Made by a program: the position numbers and the translations under genes
From: Marinimicrococcus sp033875255
GTDB lineage: Bacteria > Pseudomonadota > Alphaproteobacteria > Geminicoccales > Geminicoccaceae
Direction of reading: 5' to 3'
Assembly (NCBI GenBank): GCA_033875255.1
Contig: JAWZSN010000026.1
Coordinates: forward strand, 11,906 to 75,905
DNA: 64,000 bases
In this document: one piece after another, positions 49,620 to 59,254 of the stretch
How positions within the stretch are numbered: position 1 is the first letter of the stretch
Layout of the letters: every line of letters starts with the position of its first letter
The notes under the pieces: model-generated
The model's input: the letters and a program-made list of their open reading frames with translations, nothing else
What the model was told of the DNA's origin: nothing
The model's database searches: none

Positions 49620-51289
49620 CGGCCGGCTCCGCGGCAGGCATGGACCACGAGCTGGCCGCGGCCGCCGTCGAGGATCTCCTCCTCGGCCAGCCGGAACGAG
49701 CCCGGCCGCATGTCGCGATAGTCCTCGAAGAACCGCGCCACGCGGCGCTCGATGGCGCGGTCGTAGCCCGGCCGCACGACATGGGTGGCGCCGAGCGTGC
49801 CGGGCTCGCACACTGCCCCGTCGCGCGCCACCACGCGGCCGTTCTTCATCACCAGCCAAGGCCTGGCGAACATCCGCTCGCGGTCCTCGTGATCCTCGTA
49901 GACGGCGATGTCGGCCATGGCACCGGGCCCCAGATGGCCGTAATGCTGGTCGATGCCCAGCAGCCGCGCCGGTCCCGCGCGGGTCACGATGGCGATCTCC
50001 TGGAGCGTGTACTCGCGGGTCATCGAGCCCAGCACCGTGGCCTCGCGCACCGCCTTTGGCAGGCGCGCCAGCATGTCGTTGCGAAAGCCGCGGTCCATCA
50101 AGAGCCGCACCAGATGCGGGTAGGTGGTGAAGGGCGCGCCGTTGGGATGGTCGGTGGTGAGCGCGATCCTCCACGGATCCTCGATGGCGAGGAACAGCTC
50201 GAGGCCGATCGCCCATTGCAGGGCATGCACGAAATTGCGGTCGCGGTAGCGGAACGGCACCACCCCGCAGCCCGCCTCGCACTCGATATCCATCCCGACC
50301 CATTTCTTGGGATGGGCGAAGCGCGCGTTGCGCACCTGGCTCATCGTGTCGCCCGAGGCCGTCACCGTCTGGCCGAACATCACCTGGCCCACGTCGAGGC
50401 TGACATTGGGGCTCTTGTTGATGAGCTCGGCGATGGCCGGTGCGGCGCTGGAGAAGCGGTGCCGTCCCTCCTTGCCGTAGCTGTGGAACTGCAGATGGGT
50501 GAGGTGGATGCGCCTTCCTTCCATGCCGCGGATGGTGGCGAGCGTGGTGGCGTCGTTGCCCGGCACGCCCAGGTTGCAGCCATGGACGTGGATCGGATGC
50601 GGCACGCCCAGCCGGTCCAGCGCATCGGCCAGCGTGGTCAGGATGGTGCGCGGGGTGATGCCCCAGTGCGGCCCCTGCTCGTCGAGGTCGAGCTTGCGGC
50701 CGTTGAACTTGAAGGCGGCTATCCCGCCCGGATTGACGATCTTGACCGCCAGCGCCTGGGTGGCATGCAGCGTCCACGCCACATAGTCGGCGATCGCATC
50801 CGGCCCGGCGCCGTCCTTGAGGAGATCGAGGAACAGGTCGTCATTGCCGAGAAGGACATAGGCGCCCTTGTCGAGCAGCGGGATGTCGGCCATCTCCTGG
50901 TGCGCCTGCCGCGCATTGGCGGGCAGCATCGCCGGCTCGAAGGCGGCGGTGTAGCCCATACGCGCATAGGCATAGCCGGTCGTGAAGGTCGAGGGGCTGG
51001 CATGGCCGCTGCCGCAGCGATGGCCGTTGCCGCCCGCCTGGCGATGCGCCCGGTGCTCCTCGGGCAGCAGCATGCGCGCGATGTTGACCTTGCCGCCGCC
51101 GATATGGCTGTGCAGGTCGATGCCGCCGGGCATCACCACCCGGTCGCCCATGGCGAGCGTCTGCGCTGCGGCCCGGCCGTCGGCAGGCGCGGTGACGATC
51201 CGCCCGTCCTCGATCCAGACGTCGCCGCGCGCGCCGTCGACGCCGTTGATCGGGTCGTGGACCGTGCACGATTCGAGCCTCGTCAGCAC
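49616..51289 (-). CDS. fhcA: Formyltransferase/hydrolase complex subunit A
   Basis: A 557-residue amidohydrolase-like subunit homologous to FwdA/FmdA. Metal-binding histidines appear in GGIDLHSHIGGGKVN (H-x-H near 61-63), PIHVHGCNLGVPGND, IHLTHLQFHSYGKEG and LTTDHPNGAPFTTYPHL. It hydrolyses the formyl group to formate in the Fhc complex. It heads the contiguous fhcA-D-C unit; the usual fourth gene fhcB is not directly upstream but at 56480-57733. Confidence 0.93.
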   Translation of the reverse strand: MLTRLESCTVHDPINGVDGARGDVWIEDGRIVTAPADGRAAAQTLAMGDRVVMPGGIDLHSHIGGGKVNIARMLLPEEHRAHRQAGGNGHRCGSGHASPSTFTTGYAYARMGYTAAFEPAMLPANARQAHQEMADIPLLDKGAYVLLGNDDLFLDLLKDGAGPDAIADYVAWTLHATQALAVKIVNPGGIAAFKFNGRKLDLDEQGPHWGITPRTILTTLADALDRLGVPHPIHVHGCNLGVPGNDATTLATIRGMEGRRIHLTHLQFHSYGKEGRHRFSSAAPAIAELINKSPNVSLDVGQVMFGQTVTASGDTMSQVRNARFAHPKKWVGMDIECEAGCGVVPFRYRDRNFVHALQWAIGLELFLAIEDPWRIALTTDHPNGAPFTTYPHLVRLLMDRGFRNDMLARLPKAVREATVLGSMTREYTLQEIAIVTRAGPARLLGIDQHYGHLGPGAMADIAVYEDHEDRERMFARPWLVMKNGRVVARDGAVCEPGTLGATHVVRPGYDRAIERRVARFFEDYRDMRPGSFRLAEEEILDGGRGQLVVHACRGAGR

Positions 51290-51381
51290 GCCGCGCCTTC
51301 CCCCGCTGCTCCCTGCAATCCGGGACTATAGCCGTCCGCCGCGCGGGAACAAGGAACCGCTGGGGGGAGCGAGCGGCCTCT

Positions 51382-52590
51382 CTATTCGTAGAGGTGATAC
51401 CCGCTCACCTCGCGCAGCCGGTAGCCGGCGCTGGCGAGCCTGTCGAACTCCTCCTGGTAGCTGTCCGCGAGCATCTCGTGCCGCGCCTGCCATGCCGGCC
51501 CGTCGCCCTTCTCCCAGACGGCGGCATAATGCCCGGCGGCGCCCGACTTCCAGCTGCTCAGATGGACGAGGTGATAGCCCTCCCGGCCGAGCTGGTCGAA
51601 GGCCTGCTGGTACTGCTCGCTGCTCAGTCCGTGACGCGCCGCGAAGCCGGGGCCGGCGCGCTGCTCGAAGATCGCCGCATAATGGTCCTGCCCGTCGATG
51701 GTGTAGCCGCTCACGCGGACGGGGCGGAAACCGTCACGGACGGCGGAATCGAACTCCTGCTGGTACCGCGCCGCCGAGATGCCGTGAAACGCCCGGAAGG
51801 GCGGGCCGTCGATCTTCTCGAAGATCGCCGTGTAGCGGTCGGTGCCGCCCGCCGTGAACCCGGCCACGTCCACCGGCCGGTAGCCCTCGCCCGTCCACCG
51901 GTCGAACTCGCGCTGGTACGCCTCGCGGCCGAGATCGTGGCGGGCCACGAAGGGCGGCCCCTGGCGCTGCTCGAAGATGGCGGCAAAGCGCGGCTCGCCG
52001 CCCACCGCGTAGCCGCGCACCAGCACCGGCCTGAAACCCTGCGCCACCAGGCCCTCGAACGTCCGCTGGTAGTCCTGCGCGCCGAGCCCGTGCCGGGCCT
52101 GCCACGCCGGCCCCGGCGACTGGTCCCACAGCGCCGCGAAGCTCGTGAGATCCTGGTTCGTCTGCAGCGCCGAGCGCGACGTTCCGGTATTGCTGCGGCA
52201 GCAATAGACCTTGCTGCCGGTCACGCATCCCGCACCGCTCAGGTTCTCCGGCGCGGGCGGGCGCTGCTGCTCGCCCGGGCCGCAACTGCCCTCGCAGAAC
52301 GGCGCCGTGCCGTCCCAGCGGCACTCGCTGCCCACGGGAGCGGGACAGCACAGCACCTTGCTCCCCGTCCAGCAGGACTCGCCGAAATTGGTGTTCTGGA
52401 TCACCGGGAACGCGTCCCGCCAGTGATCGGGCAGCGAGCTCGCCCGCAGCGACTCGCTCTCGCCGCTCCGGCACGCACCGCTGCAGAACGGCGCCGTGCC
52501 GTCCCACCGGCAGCTCTGCGCGGACGCGCTCGAGGCAACGCCTGCCGCGAGGATCGCGGCCAGCAGTGCGAGAACCGGGAATCCGGGCAT
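51382..52590 (-). CDS. Secreted protein with two Cys-rich repeats and five bacterial tandem repeats
   Basis: A 402-residue exported protein. ATG 52590 follows GGAGG and gives a signal peptide (MPGFPVLALLAAILAAGVAS, cleaved after AQ-S). Two cysteine-rich repeats follow, each CRWDGTAPFC ... TGSKV-CC, about 55 residues long. The C-terminal half has five roughly 47-residue units of pattern GPxFxARHGLxxxxYQxxFD ... GYRPVxVxGY ... YAAIFE, which match the bacterial tandem repeat domain (BTRD1-type). Such repeats occur in secreted proteins and next to hydrolases, but here there is no enzyme domain. The role may be carbohydrate or surface binding. Confidence 0.8.
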   Translation of the reverse strand: MPGFPVLALLAAILAAGVASSASAQSCRWDGTAPFCSGACRSGESESLRASSLPDHWRDAFPVIQNTNFGESCWTGSKVLCCPAPVGSECRWDGTAPFCEGSCGPGEQQRPPAPENLSGAGCVTGSKVYCCRSNTGTSRSALQTNQDLTSFAALWDQSPGPAWQARHGLGAQDYQRTFEGLVAQGFRPVLVRGYAVGGEPRFAAIFEQRQGPPFVARHDLGREAYQREFDRWTGEGYRPVDVAGFTAGGTDRYTAIFEKIDGPPFRAFHGISAARYQQEFDSAVRDGFRPVRVSGYTIDGQDHYAAIFEQRAGPGFAARHGLSSEQYQQAFDQLGREGYHLVHLSSWKSGAAGHYAAVWEKGDGPAWQARHEMLADSYQEEFDRLASAGYRLREVSGYHLYE

Positions 52591-52927
52591 GCCTGCCTCC
52601 GACGCATCGCCCTGGCGAGCTTGCCGGGCTGCCGCCACCTCTCACGCAGGTAGAAGAAGCGAGAACGCGAGCAGACCAAGGGCGCCGCACCAAGCTCGAT
52701 CCGTCGAATGAGCAGAAGGCACGAGCCCAACCGGCCGAATATATCCCGGCACCGTTCGGGCGCCACGCGAAAAGCAGAGCCGATAGTGCCGGCCGACGCA
52801 GGCAGTGGGCGTACCGGCCCCCGCCGTGCTGTCGCGCCAGACATGGCGGGCCTCTCGCCGATGGCATGCTGCCGTTCGCAGCACGGAGCCGGCAAGAAGC
52901 CCGCCGCCGCAATGTCCGGCGCTGGCC

Positions 52928-53407
52928 TCAGTGCGTCTTCTTGCGTGGATCGTCCTTCGGATTCACGTAGGTGATCCCCCACGGCCCGTTGGTCGTGATC
53001 TGGACCACCGTCTCCCCCTCGGCGAAGGCGTAGTGCGCCATGCCGGGCTCGAAGGCGAAGAAGCTGCCCGCGGGCAGGGCCTCCGCCTTCCTCTCGTCCG
53101 CCGCCTCGCCCATGCCGAGACGGAAGGTCCCCGAGATCACCGTTACCACCTCGGGCCTGGGATGGGTGTGCGGCGGGATCAGGTAGCCCGCCGGCAGCTT
53201 CAGCCGCAGGGCGAACAGCCCGTCCTTCGCCGGATCGCCATAGAGCAGGGCCGCCTCCGCGCCGGGCGGAAGCGAGGCGGGTGCCGCCCCCCACGTGACA
53301 TCGGGCGGCGCCACCACCTTCGCCGCGTCCATCGCGCCCACCGGACCCGTGGAAGCGGCCGCCGCCAACGCGACGCCGACCACCGGGATCAGCAACGCGG
53401 TCCTCAT
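52928..53407 (-). CDS. Exported cupin domain protein
   Basis: A 159-residue protein. The ATG at 53407 gives a signal peptide (MRTALLIPVVGVALAAAAST). The cupin has IPPHTHPRPEVVTVISGTFR with the two histidines and glutamate of motif 1 near 88-96, and a second motif with FEPGMAHYAF near 129-138, so a metal site is likely. Similar small periplasmic cupins have no defined reaction. It lies in the accessory block between fhcB and fhcA. Confidence 0.8.
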   Translation of the reverse strand: MRTALLIPVVGVALAAAASTGPVGAMDAAKVVAPPDVTWGAAPASLPPGAEAALLYGDPAKDGLFALRLKLPAGYLIPPHTHPRPEVVTVISGTFRLGMGEAADERKAEALPAGSFFAFEPGMAHYAFAEGETVVQITTNGPWGITYVNPKDDPRKKTH

Positions 53408-53684
53408 GTCGGTTTCCCCCTCGCGGCCCGAACCGCTCATCCCCCACGAGAGGCGGCGGCCGCGCAGCCCGCCATCCTACGCTTCCGGCCGTGCCCGGAC
53501 AAGGCGCCGGCCGGCGGTTGAGGAAGAGGCAATGGTACCAGGTGACATTGACTAGAAGTCGATGAGCCTGGCGCAGTAGCCTGGTCGAGCTTCCGGGCGA
53601 GATGCGGCTTCAGCGCCGCCAATGGGCGCCCGGAAAGGTGCGGGGAGGCGGTGCGCGGTCGAGGGCAAGGGCACCGGCCCGCCT

Positions 53685-55067
53685 TTAGGGCCCGGCAGTG
53701 TAGTGATAGTCAATAAGAATTCTGCTTGATTTCATATTGCGGATGTTCGTTTCGCTTAGTGGCAAATCATGCGCGGTTAACATGAAGCAAAGTGCTTCCA
53801 TGGCAAGCGTTGCTCTATAGAGTTCAAGCGCGTCAGCCTCGCCGCCCAAAGAAAAGTGGCCATGCGCAACTTTGCCGCGCAAGCGAACTGCCCGACATAG
53901 GTCTTCGAGCATGCTCGGCCGTATGATCTCTGCACCAAAACGGGTCGCAATCGCGTTGAGCAATCTAGAAAACCGCTCTCTATGAGACTCCGTTCGGATG
54001 TGTCTCAACGAGCCTTCTATTCGATTCCCGATTTCTAAGCTGTATCCCAACTCTCGGGCTTTCGTTATGGCGGCGCTCGCAATCACAGAGATGTGTTGAG
54101 TAGAGATGGACGGTCTAGAATCTTCAACCGGTATTTCTTCAAACCATCTGCAAGCTGCGAGCAATCGTTCAGGCGAAAGCTGCCTATTCATTAGGAGGCT
54201 AGCGGCCATGAGTGCATAGGCGTTTCTCCAAAGATCATAGCGCCTTATCCAAGCAAGTGCGCACTCTTGAAAGCCAGAAAGATCCTTGTCATCTAGAACG
54301 GTAATAACGCTTTCATGATCATGCGGCGCGGCGTCAAGACGTCGGTCATCAAGACGAGTATAGAAACACTGATGGTTGTCGGATGAAAATTTCCGCGCAT
54401 TGACATTCTTACACGGCTCGCGGCTGACGTAGAGCAGAGAGGGGGAGAGACATGATCCAATCGAAAATGAAAAAAGATGCGTGAAACACGACACGTGATC
54501 AAGATAATCCGTTATTCGTTTGGCTTGTTCGAACTCAATTTCGAAGGCGATGTCATAATCGATGGCATGGTGCATTAACATCGAATAATGTGGAATTGCG
54601 AACCCTCGCAAAATCATGTTCGGCGCGGCCGTCTCATAGATGGGGATGTGCCTTGGCGATGAAGCAAGCTTCACTTTATCCACGAATGCCTGGCGCACCA
54701 GTACGCGAGAGGAGCTAGGGATAAAGAAAAGCACTCGCTTCACTGGGTCATTGGGCAGCCATCTGTCCCTACCAACAACCGCGATATTGGAACCAATCTC
54801 TTGTTGATAGATCGAGCGCCATCCTTCTACCTGACGTGAGCAGGAAGATGTTGCGAGAGCCACGTTATTATAAAGCGAAACAACATCATTTTCTTCCGTA
54901 ATGAGAAATATAGCACGTTCCGGCGGAAGATAGACTGGAACCCGATAGCTATAAAGCGTCGTCCTAATACGGGTTTCGGTCAAACTAAGGATGCCCGTAT
55001 GATCCTCCCCGGAGGTTATCTCTACGCAATGGAGTGTGCGATTTATTTTATGTTCGCGAGTGGGCAC
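53685..55067 (-). CDS. HEPN-domain protein, ApeA-like candidate defence gene
   Basis: A 460-residue protein in an AT-rich gene unlike all neighbours. The N-terminal part (about 15-125: TGILSLTETRIRTTLYSYRV, then IFLITEENDVVSLYNNVALA and VVGRDRWLPNDPVKRVLFFI) fits the beta-rich N-terminal domain of ApeA-type proteins. The C-terminal helical part carries R-x4-H (RGKVAH, R397 and H402), the HEPN ribonuclease motif. ApeA proteins give phage resistance by abortive infection. The start is GTG with GGAG 6 bases upstream. The family call is by pattern only. Confidence 0.6.
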   Translation of the reverse strand: MPTREHKINRTLHCVEITSGEDHTGILSLTETRIRTTLYSYRVPVYLPPERAIFLITEENDVVSLYNNVALATSSCSRQVEGWRSIYQQEIGSNIAVVGRDRWLPNDPVKRVLFFIPSSSRVLVRQAFVDKVKLASSPRHIPIYETAAPNMILRGFAIPHYSMLMHHAIDYDIAFEIEFEQAKRITDYLDHVSCFTHLFSFSIGSCLSPSLLYVSREPCKNVNARKFSSDNHQCFYTRLDDRRLDAAPHDHESVITVLDDKDLSGFQECALAWIRRYDLWRNAYALMAASLLMNRQLSPERLLAACRWFEEIPVEDSRPSISTQHISVIASAAITKARELGYSLEIGNRIEGSLRHIRTESHRERFSRLLNAIATRFGAEIIRPSMLEDLCRAVRLRGKVAHGHFSLGGEADALELYRATLAMEALCFMLTAHDLPLSETNIRNMKSSRILIDYHYTAGP

Positions 55068-55127
55068 CTACGGCTCCTATTATGTCGCCCGCGGAACGGA
55101 AAGGCTGTTCTTGCCTGCCCCCCCCCT

Positions 55128-56279
55128 TCACACCGCCACCGCCCGCTTCTGCCGCCGGAACCCCAGCGCCACGCCCAGCAGCCCCAGCCCCGCCACCACG
55201 AACAGCACGCGAAACCCCGTGATCTCGCCCGCCACGCCGAGCAGGGCCGCTCCCAGCGACTGGCTCACGAACAGACAAAAGGCGAAGAGGGAGATGGCGG
55301 CGCTGCGGTTCTCGGGGGCCATCTGGGTGGCGTTGGTCTGAAGGGTGTTGTGGAGCATGTAGAAGCCGAGGCCGAGGCCCGTCGTGGCGGGGACCACCGC
55401 CTGCCAGACCGGGGCCACGGCCGCCAGGAGGTAGCAGAAGGCCAGCAAGAGGCCGCCGGTGGCGGCAAGGCCGGTCTCGCCGAGGCGGGCGAGCAGCAGG
55501 CGCACGCTCATGGCGTAGGCCAGGCCGCCGAGGCCGAAGGCCGACATGACGAGGCCGATCGCCAGATAGTCGAGGCCGAACTGGCGCTGCAGGTGGACGC
55601 TCAGATAGGGGTAGGCGCCGAAGCACAAAAAGCCCTCGAGCGAGACGGTGAGCAGCACCACCCGCGCCCAGGGCGCTGCCAGCACCGCGCGGTACTGCTG
55701 CAGGGGTGCTCCGGCAGGCGGGCGCGGGCCGGTCGCGACCGCGCCGGCGCCCTTGAGCAGCATGGCGCCGATGGCCAGAAAGCCGGCGGCAAGGACGATG
55801 AAAAGCTGGCGCCAGGTGAAGATGTCGGCAAAGAGGCCGGCCAGGCTCTGGCCGGCGATCACGCCGGTGATGCTGCCCATGAGGAAGCGGGCGATCACCG
55901 CCTGGCGGCGCTCATAGGGCACGCTCTCGCCGATATGCGCCATGGCCATGGGGATGATGGCAGCCGCGGTGAGGCCGCTGGCGGCGCGGCCCAGAGCGAG
56001 CCAGCCCAGGCTCGGTGCGAAGGCGCAGGCAAGCGTGCCCACGGTCGAGAGCAGGGTGCCCAAAGCTGCCGTCCGGTAGGGGCCGATCCGCGCGCCGACG
56101 GGTCCGTAGGCGAGTTGGAAGAGGCCGTAGGCGGCGGTGAAGGATGTCACCGCGACGGCAGCGGCGCTGACCGGAACGGCGAACTCGCCGGCGATGGCGG
56201 GCAGCAGCGCGTCGCACAGGCGGGTGGTGGCCGAGGCGACGAACGCCGCCAGGCTCAGGAGCAGGATCGGCTGGCTCAC
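55128..56279 (-). CDS. MFS transporter
   Basis: A 383-residue major facilitator with about twelve hydrophobic segments. The loop 2-3 signature appears as GPVGARIGPYRTAALGTLLS, and the drug/sugar efflux-like organisation of small 12-TM MFS proteins is visible (LGRAASGLTAAAIIPMAMAH, then FYMLHNTLQTNATQMAPENR). The start is GTG 56279, overlapping the DUF3553 stop as GTGA. The substrate cannot be told. A run of nine C residues lies just after its stop. Confidence 0.88.
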   Translation of the reverse strand: MSQPILLLSLAAFVASATTRLCDALLPAIAGEFAVPVSAAAVAVTSFTAAYGLFQLAYGPVGARIGPYRTAALGTLLSTVGTLACAFAPSLGWLALGRAASGLTAAAIIPMAMAHIGESVPYERRQAVIARFLMGSITGVIAGQSLAGLFADIFTWRQLFIVLAAGFLAIGAMLLKGAGAVATGPRPPAGAPLQQYRAVLAAPWARVVLLTVSLEGFLCFGAYPYLSVHLQRQFGLDYLAIGLVMSAFGLGGLAYAMSVRLLLARLGETGLAATGGLLLAFCYLLAAVAPVWQAVVPATTGLGLGFYMLHNTLQTNATQMAPENRSAAISLFAFCLFVSQSLGAALLGVAGEITGFRVLFVVAGLGLLGVALGFRRQKRAVAV

Positions 56280-56464
56280 GGCCGCGGCGGCCGCGCGTCG
56301 CCGACCACCTCGAGGGTGACGTTGCCGAGGTCGATGGTGACCTTGCCGCGATGCTCGAAATTCACCGTGGCGCGGCCGCCGATCACCGACTGCACCTGGC
56401 CCAGCCCCCAGTCGGGGCAGGCCGGATGGCGCACGAAGGCGCCGGGGACGAGGTCGAGATCCAT
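56276..56464 (-). CDS. DUF3553 family protein
   Basis: A 62-residue protein matching the small DUF3553 domain: FVRHPACPDWGLGQVQSVIG, then RATVNFEHRGKVTIDLGNV. The fold is a short beta-barrel resembling the domain at the end of UvrD/PcrA-type helicases; function as a free protein is unknown. It is 15 bp downstream of fhcB and overlaps the MFS gene, so all three are probably co-transcribed. Confidence 0.85.
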   Translation of the reverse strand: MDLDLVPGAFVRHPACPDWGLGQVQSVIGGRATVNFEHRGKVTIDLGNVTLEVVGDARPPRP

Positions 56465-56479
56465 GATGATACCAGCCGA

Positions 56480-57733
56480 TCAGGTCCGGGGGGTGGCGTC
56501 GAGCCGTGCCCTCAGGAGGTCCAGGACGTCCGCCGCGGGAGGCAGGCGGGAGGGGCGCAGGGCGCGCACCGGCATGGCGACCACGCTGTCGGTGCGGTAG
56601 AGGGTGCCGGCGTGGTCGAGGCCGGGCGTGGCGAGGGGCAGGTAGACGCCCCGGGCCGGCGGCGCGTCGAGCGGCGTGGTCAGCAGGAGGCGCGGCAGGT
56701 CGGTCGCCGGGGCCGGCTCGGGCGTGAAGCCCGAGATCCACACCAGCGTATCGACGCTGCCCGCCGCCAGCAGGCTTTCCGCCGCGAAACGGTGCGGCTG
56801 GTAGTCGGGCACCCCGCCGGCAAAGCCGGTGCGCAGCGGCACGCCGCTCTGCCAGGCGCACACCTGGTTGGCGCCGATCACGTTGCCGGGCCCGGCGAGC
56901 GGCAGGCCGGCGGCGCGGCCCTTGGCGTTGAGCTCCTTGAGGAGCTCGGCCAGATGCTCGACCAGAAGCTCGCGGTGCGGCATCCCCATGGCCCCTGCCG
57001 CCCACACGACCAGCGCGTAATCGGCCTCGCGCAGGGCGCTGGCGAGCCCGTCCAGCGCTCCCGCGGGCAGCAGCGCGTGCGCTGCCGCGGGCAGGCGCGC
57101 GCCGGCGAGCAGGCCGCGCAGGGCGCCCACGGCCTCCAAGAGGCGGTCGGCGGGGCAGGGGACATGCTCGATGCCGGCCCCGGCACCGGGCGCGCCGCCG
57201 AGCTGGACGATGCGGCGGGGCGCGCCTTGGCCCCTGAGGCTGCGGGGCGGCCGCAGCACCCGCTCGTGCAGGCGCGGCGCCGCCTCGCTGCCGTCGCCGC
57301 CCACCAGCAGCACGAAATCCGGCCGGTTGCGCGCTTCCGCCAGGGTGGCGGTGAACCAGCCGACGCTCTGCATCGCCAGAAGGTTGGCGAACAGGCCCGG
57401 CGCCTGGGCATGGTCGAGGATGCCGCCGGTGGCCTCGGCCAGCGCCATCACCGCGCGCATCCCGGCAGTGTCGGTGGCAAGCCCGGCAAAAAGCGGCAGG
57501 CGGCTCGCCGCCAGGAGATCCGCCGCCCGGTCGAGCGCCTCCCCGAGGCTGCAGGCCCGGCCGTCGATGGCGGGCTCCGGCTCGGCCGTGCTGCGCGCGA
57601 AGGCGGTTTTCGCGCGCTCGCAGCCTTTGGCGGTGACGCGCAGGGCACGGCCCCTGGCCTCGATCTCGAGATCGTCGCAGGCCAGGGCGCAGAACGGGCA
57701 CACCACGTCCCTTGAAACCACCCGCTCAACCAT
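56480..57733 (-). CDS. fhcB: Formyltransferase/hydrolase complex subunit B
   Basis: A 417-residue homologue of the molybdopterin-type subunit FwdB/FmdB. The N-terminal cysteine cluster VVCPFCALACDDLEIE and later CERAKTAF fit, as do GNVIGANQVCAWQSGVPLRT and LVWISGFTPEP. In bacterial Fhc this subunit is thought to be structural rather than redox-active. Genes fhcB, A, D and C are usually adjacent in methylotrophs; here about 5.2 kb of accessory genes separates fhcB from fhcA, all in the same orientation. Confidence 0.88.
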   Translation of the reverse strand: MVERVVSRDVVCPFCALACDDLEIEARGRALRVTAKGCERAKTAFARSTAEPEPAIDGRACSLGEALDRAADLLAASRLPLFAGLATDTAGMRAVMALAEATGGILDHAQAPGLFANLLAMQSVGWFTATLAEARNRPDFVLLVGGDGSEAAPRLHERVLRPPRSLRGQGAPRRIVQLGGAPGAGAGIEHVPCPADRLLEAVGALRGLLAGARLPAAAHALLPAGALDGLASALREADYALVVWAAGAMGMPHRELLVEHLAELLKELNAKGRAAGLPLAGPGNVIGANQVCAWQSGVPLRTGFAGGVPDYQPHRFAAESLLAAGSVDTLVWISGFTPEPAPATDLPRLLLTTPLDAPPARGVYLPLATPGLDHAGTLYRTDSVVAMPVRALRPSRLPPAADVLDLLRARLDATPRT

Positions 57734-57911
57734 CGCCTTCTCCGCTGGCCGGTGAGCCTAGCAACCGCCCGGCGGGCCCGAAAGGCTCTTTCGCCCGGCT
57801 GCCCGCCCTCGCTTGACAGGCAGCGCGCGGGCTCCTCAAGATCGCCCCGGGAGCACCGAGAACACAACAACGCGGCGCGGCTCGGCCCGCCGCCACGCAA
57901 GGGGGGCGACG

Positions 57912-59237
57912 GTGGCTTCGAAAGAGAACTCCAAGGCGGGAAAGGTCGGCGCGGCGCAGGGCGGCGGCCTTACCAGAAGACGGCTGCTGCAGACCAGCGC
58001 CGCCACCGCCGGTGCCGCGGTGGGCAGCGGGCTGGTTACCGGCTTTCCCACGGTCTGGTCGCAGAAGCTCAAGGACGTGACCCTGCTGCATGTGGGCTCG
58101 TCCTACTCGGCGATCATCGACATCGCCCGCCAGGCGAGCCAGGACCTGGGCTTCAAGATCGAGATGCAGAGCGTCAACGGCGATGCGCTGGTCAACCGCG
58201 TGGTGACCCAGCCCTCCACCGTGGACATCGCCGATCTCGAATACTGGGCGGTCCGCAAGGTCTGGCCGCGCGGCGTGCTGCAGGGCATCGAGACCTCGAA
58301 GATCGGCCGCTGGGACAAGATCAGCCCGCTCTTCACCCAGGGCAAGTATCCCGACGGCAGCGAGGTGACGCTCCAGGGAACGGCACCGTACGAGGTGCAA
58401 TATACCGAGAAGAAGGACGACAACCGCTTCGCCTCCGGCACGACCGGACTCGCCACCCTCATGCCGCAGATCTACAACGCCGACACGCTGGGCATCCGCC
58501 CCGACCTCATCGGCCGCGAGATCACGACCTGGTCGGAGCTCCTGAACCCCGAGTTCAAGGGCAAGGTCGCCCTCGTCGACATCCCCTCCATCGGCATCAT
58601 GGACGTCGCCATGGCGCTCGAGGCCATGGGGGAGATGAAATACGAGGACAAGGGCAACATGACCAAGGAGGAGATCGACAGGACCATCGACGCTCTGATC
58701 GATCTCAAGCGCCAGGGCCATTTCCGCGCCTTCTGGAACAGCTTCGACCAGTCGGTGAACCTCATGGCCTCGGGCGAGGTCATCATCCAGTCCATGTGGT
58801 CGCCGGCGGTCACCGCCGTGCGCACCCGCGGCATCGACTGCCAGTACGTGGCGCTGAAGGAGGGCTACCGCGCCTGGGCCGCCGGGCTGGGCCTGATGCG
58901 CCACCTGGACGGGCTCAAGCTCGAGGCCGCCTACGAGTACATGAACTGGTATCTCTCGGGCTGGCAGGGCGCCTTCATCGCGCGACAGGGCTACTACACG
59001 CCGGTGCTCGAGACCACGAAGGAGCATCTCGACCCGAACGCCTGGGGCTACTGGTACATGGGCGAGCCCGCCAGGGAGCCCATCAAGGATCCTTACGGCA
59101 ACGTGATGGAGCAGGCGGGTGCGGTGCGCGACGGCGGTTCCTACGACCAGCGCATGGGCAACATCGCCTGCTGGAACACGGTGATGGACGAGAACGTCTA
59201 CATGGTCCGCAAGTGGAACGAGTTCATCTCGGCCTGA
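57912..59237 (+). CDS. ABC transporter extracellular solute-binding protein (PotD-like)
   Basis: A 441-residue periplasmic binding protein. I chose GTG 57912, which has GGGGGG upstream and leaves a Tat-type signal, LTRRRLLQTSAATAGAAVGS, near residues 20-39. The mature part has the polyamine/iron-type fold: VTLLHVGSSYSAIIDIARQA near its start and VEYWAVRKVW-like IADLEYWAVRKVWPRG, with TTWSELLNPEFKGKVALVD in the hinge region. First gene of a four-gene import operon with two permeases and an ATPase. The substrate may be a polyamine or related amine. Confidence 0.88.
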   Translation: MASKENSKAGKVGAAQGGGLTRRRLLQTSAATAGAAVGSGLVTGFPTVWSQKLKDVTLLHVGSSYSAIIDIARQASQDLGFKIEMQSVNGDALVNRVVTQPSTVDIADLEYWAVRKVWPRGVLQGIETSKIGRWDKISPLFTQGKYPDGSEVTLQGTAPYEVQYTEKKDDNRFASGTTGLATLMPQIYNADTLGIRPDLIGREITTWSELLNPEFKGKVALVDIPSIGIMDVAMALEAMGEMKYEDKGNMTKEEIDRTIDALIDLKRQGHFRAFWNSFDQSVNLMASGEVIIQSMWSPAVTAVRTRGIDCQYVALKEGYRAWAAGLGLMRHLDGLKLEAAYEYMNWYLSGWQGAFIARQGYYTPVLETTKEHLDPNAWGYWYMGEPAREPIKDPYGNVMEQAGAVRDGGSYDQRMGNIACWNTVMDENVYMVRKWNEFISA

Positions 59238-59254
59238 GCGCGGGTCCGCCTCAC

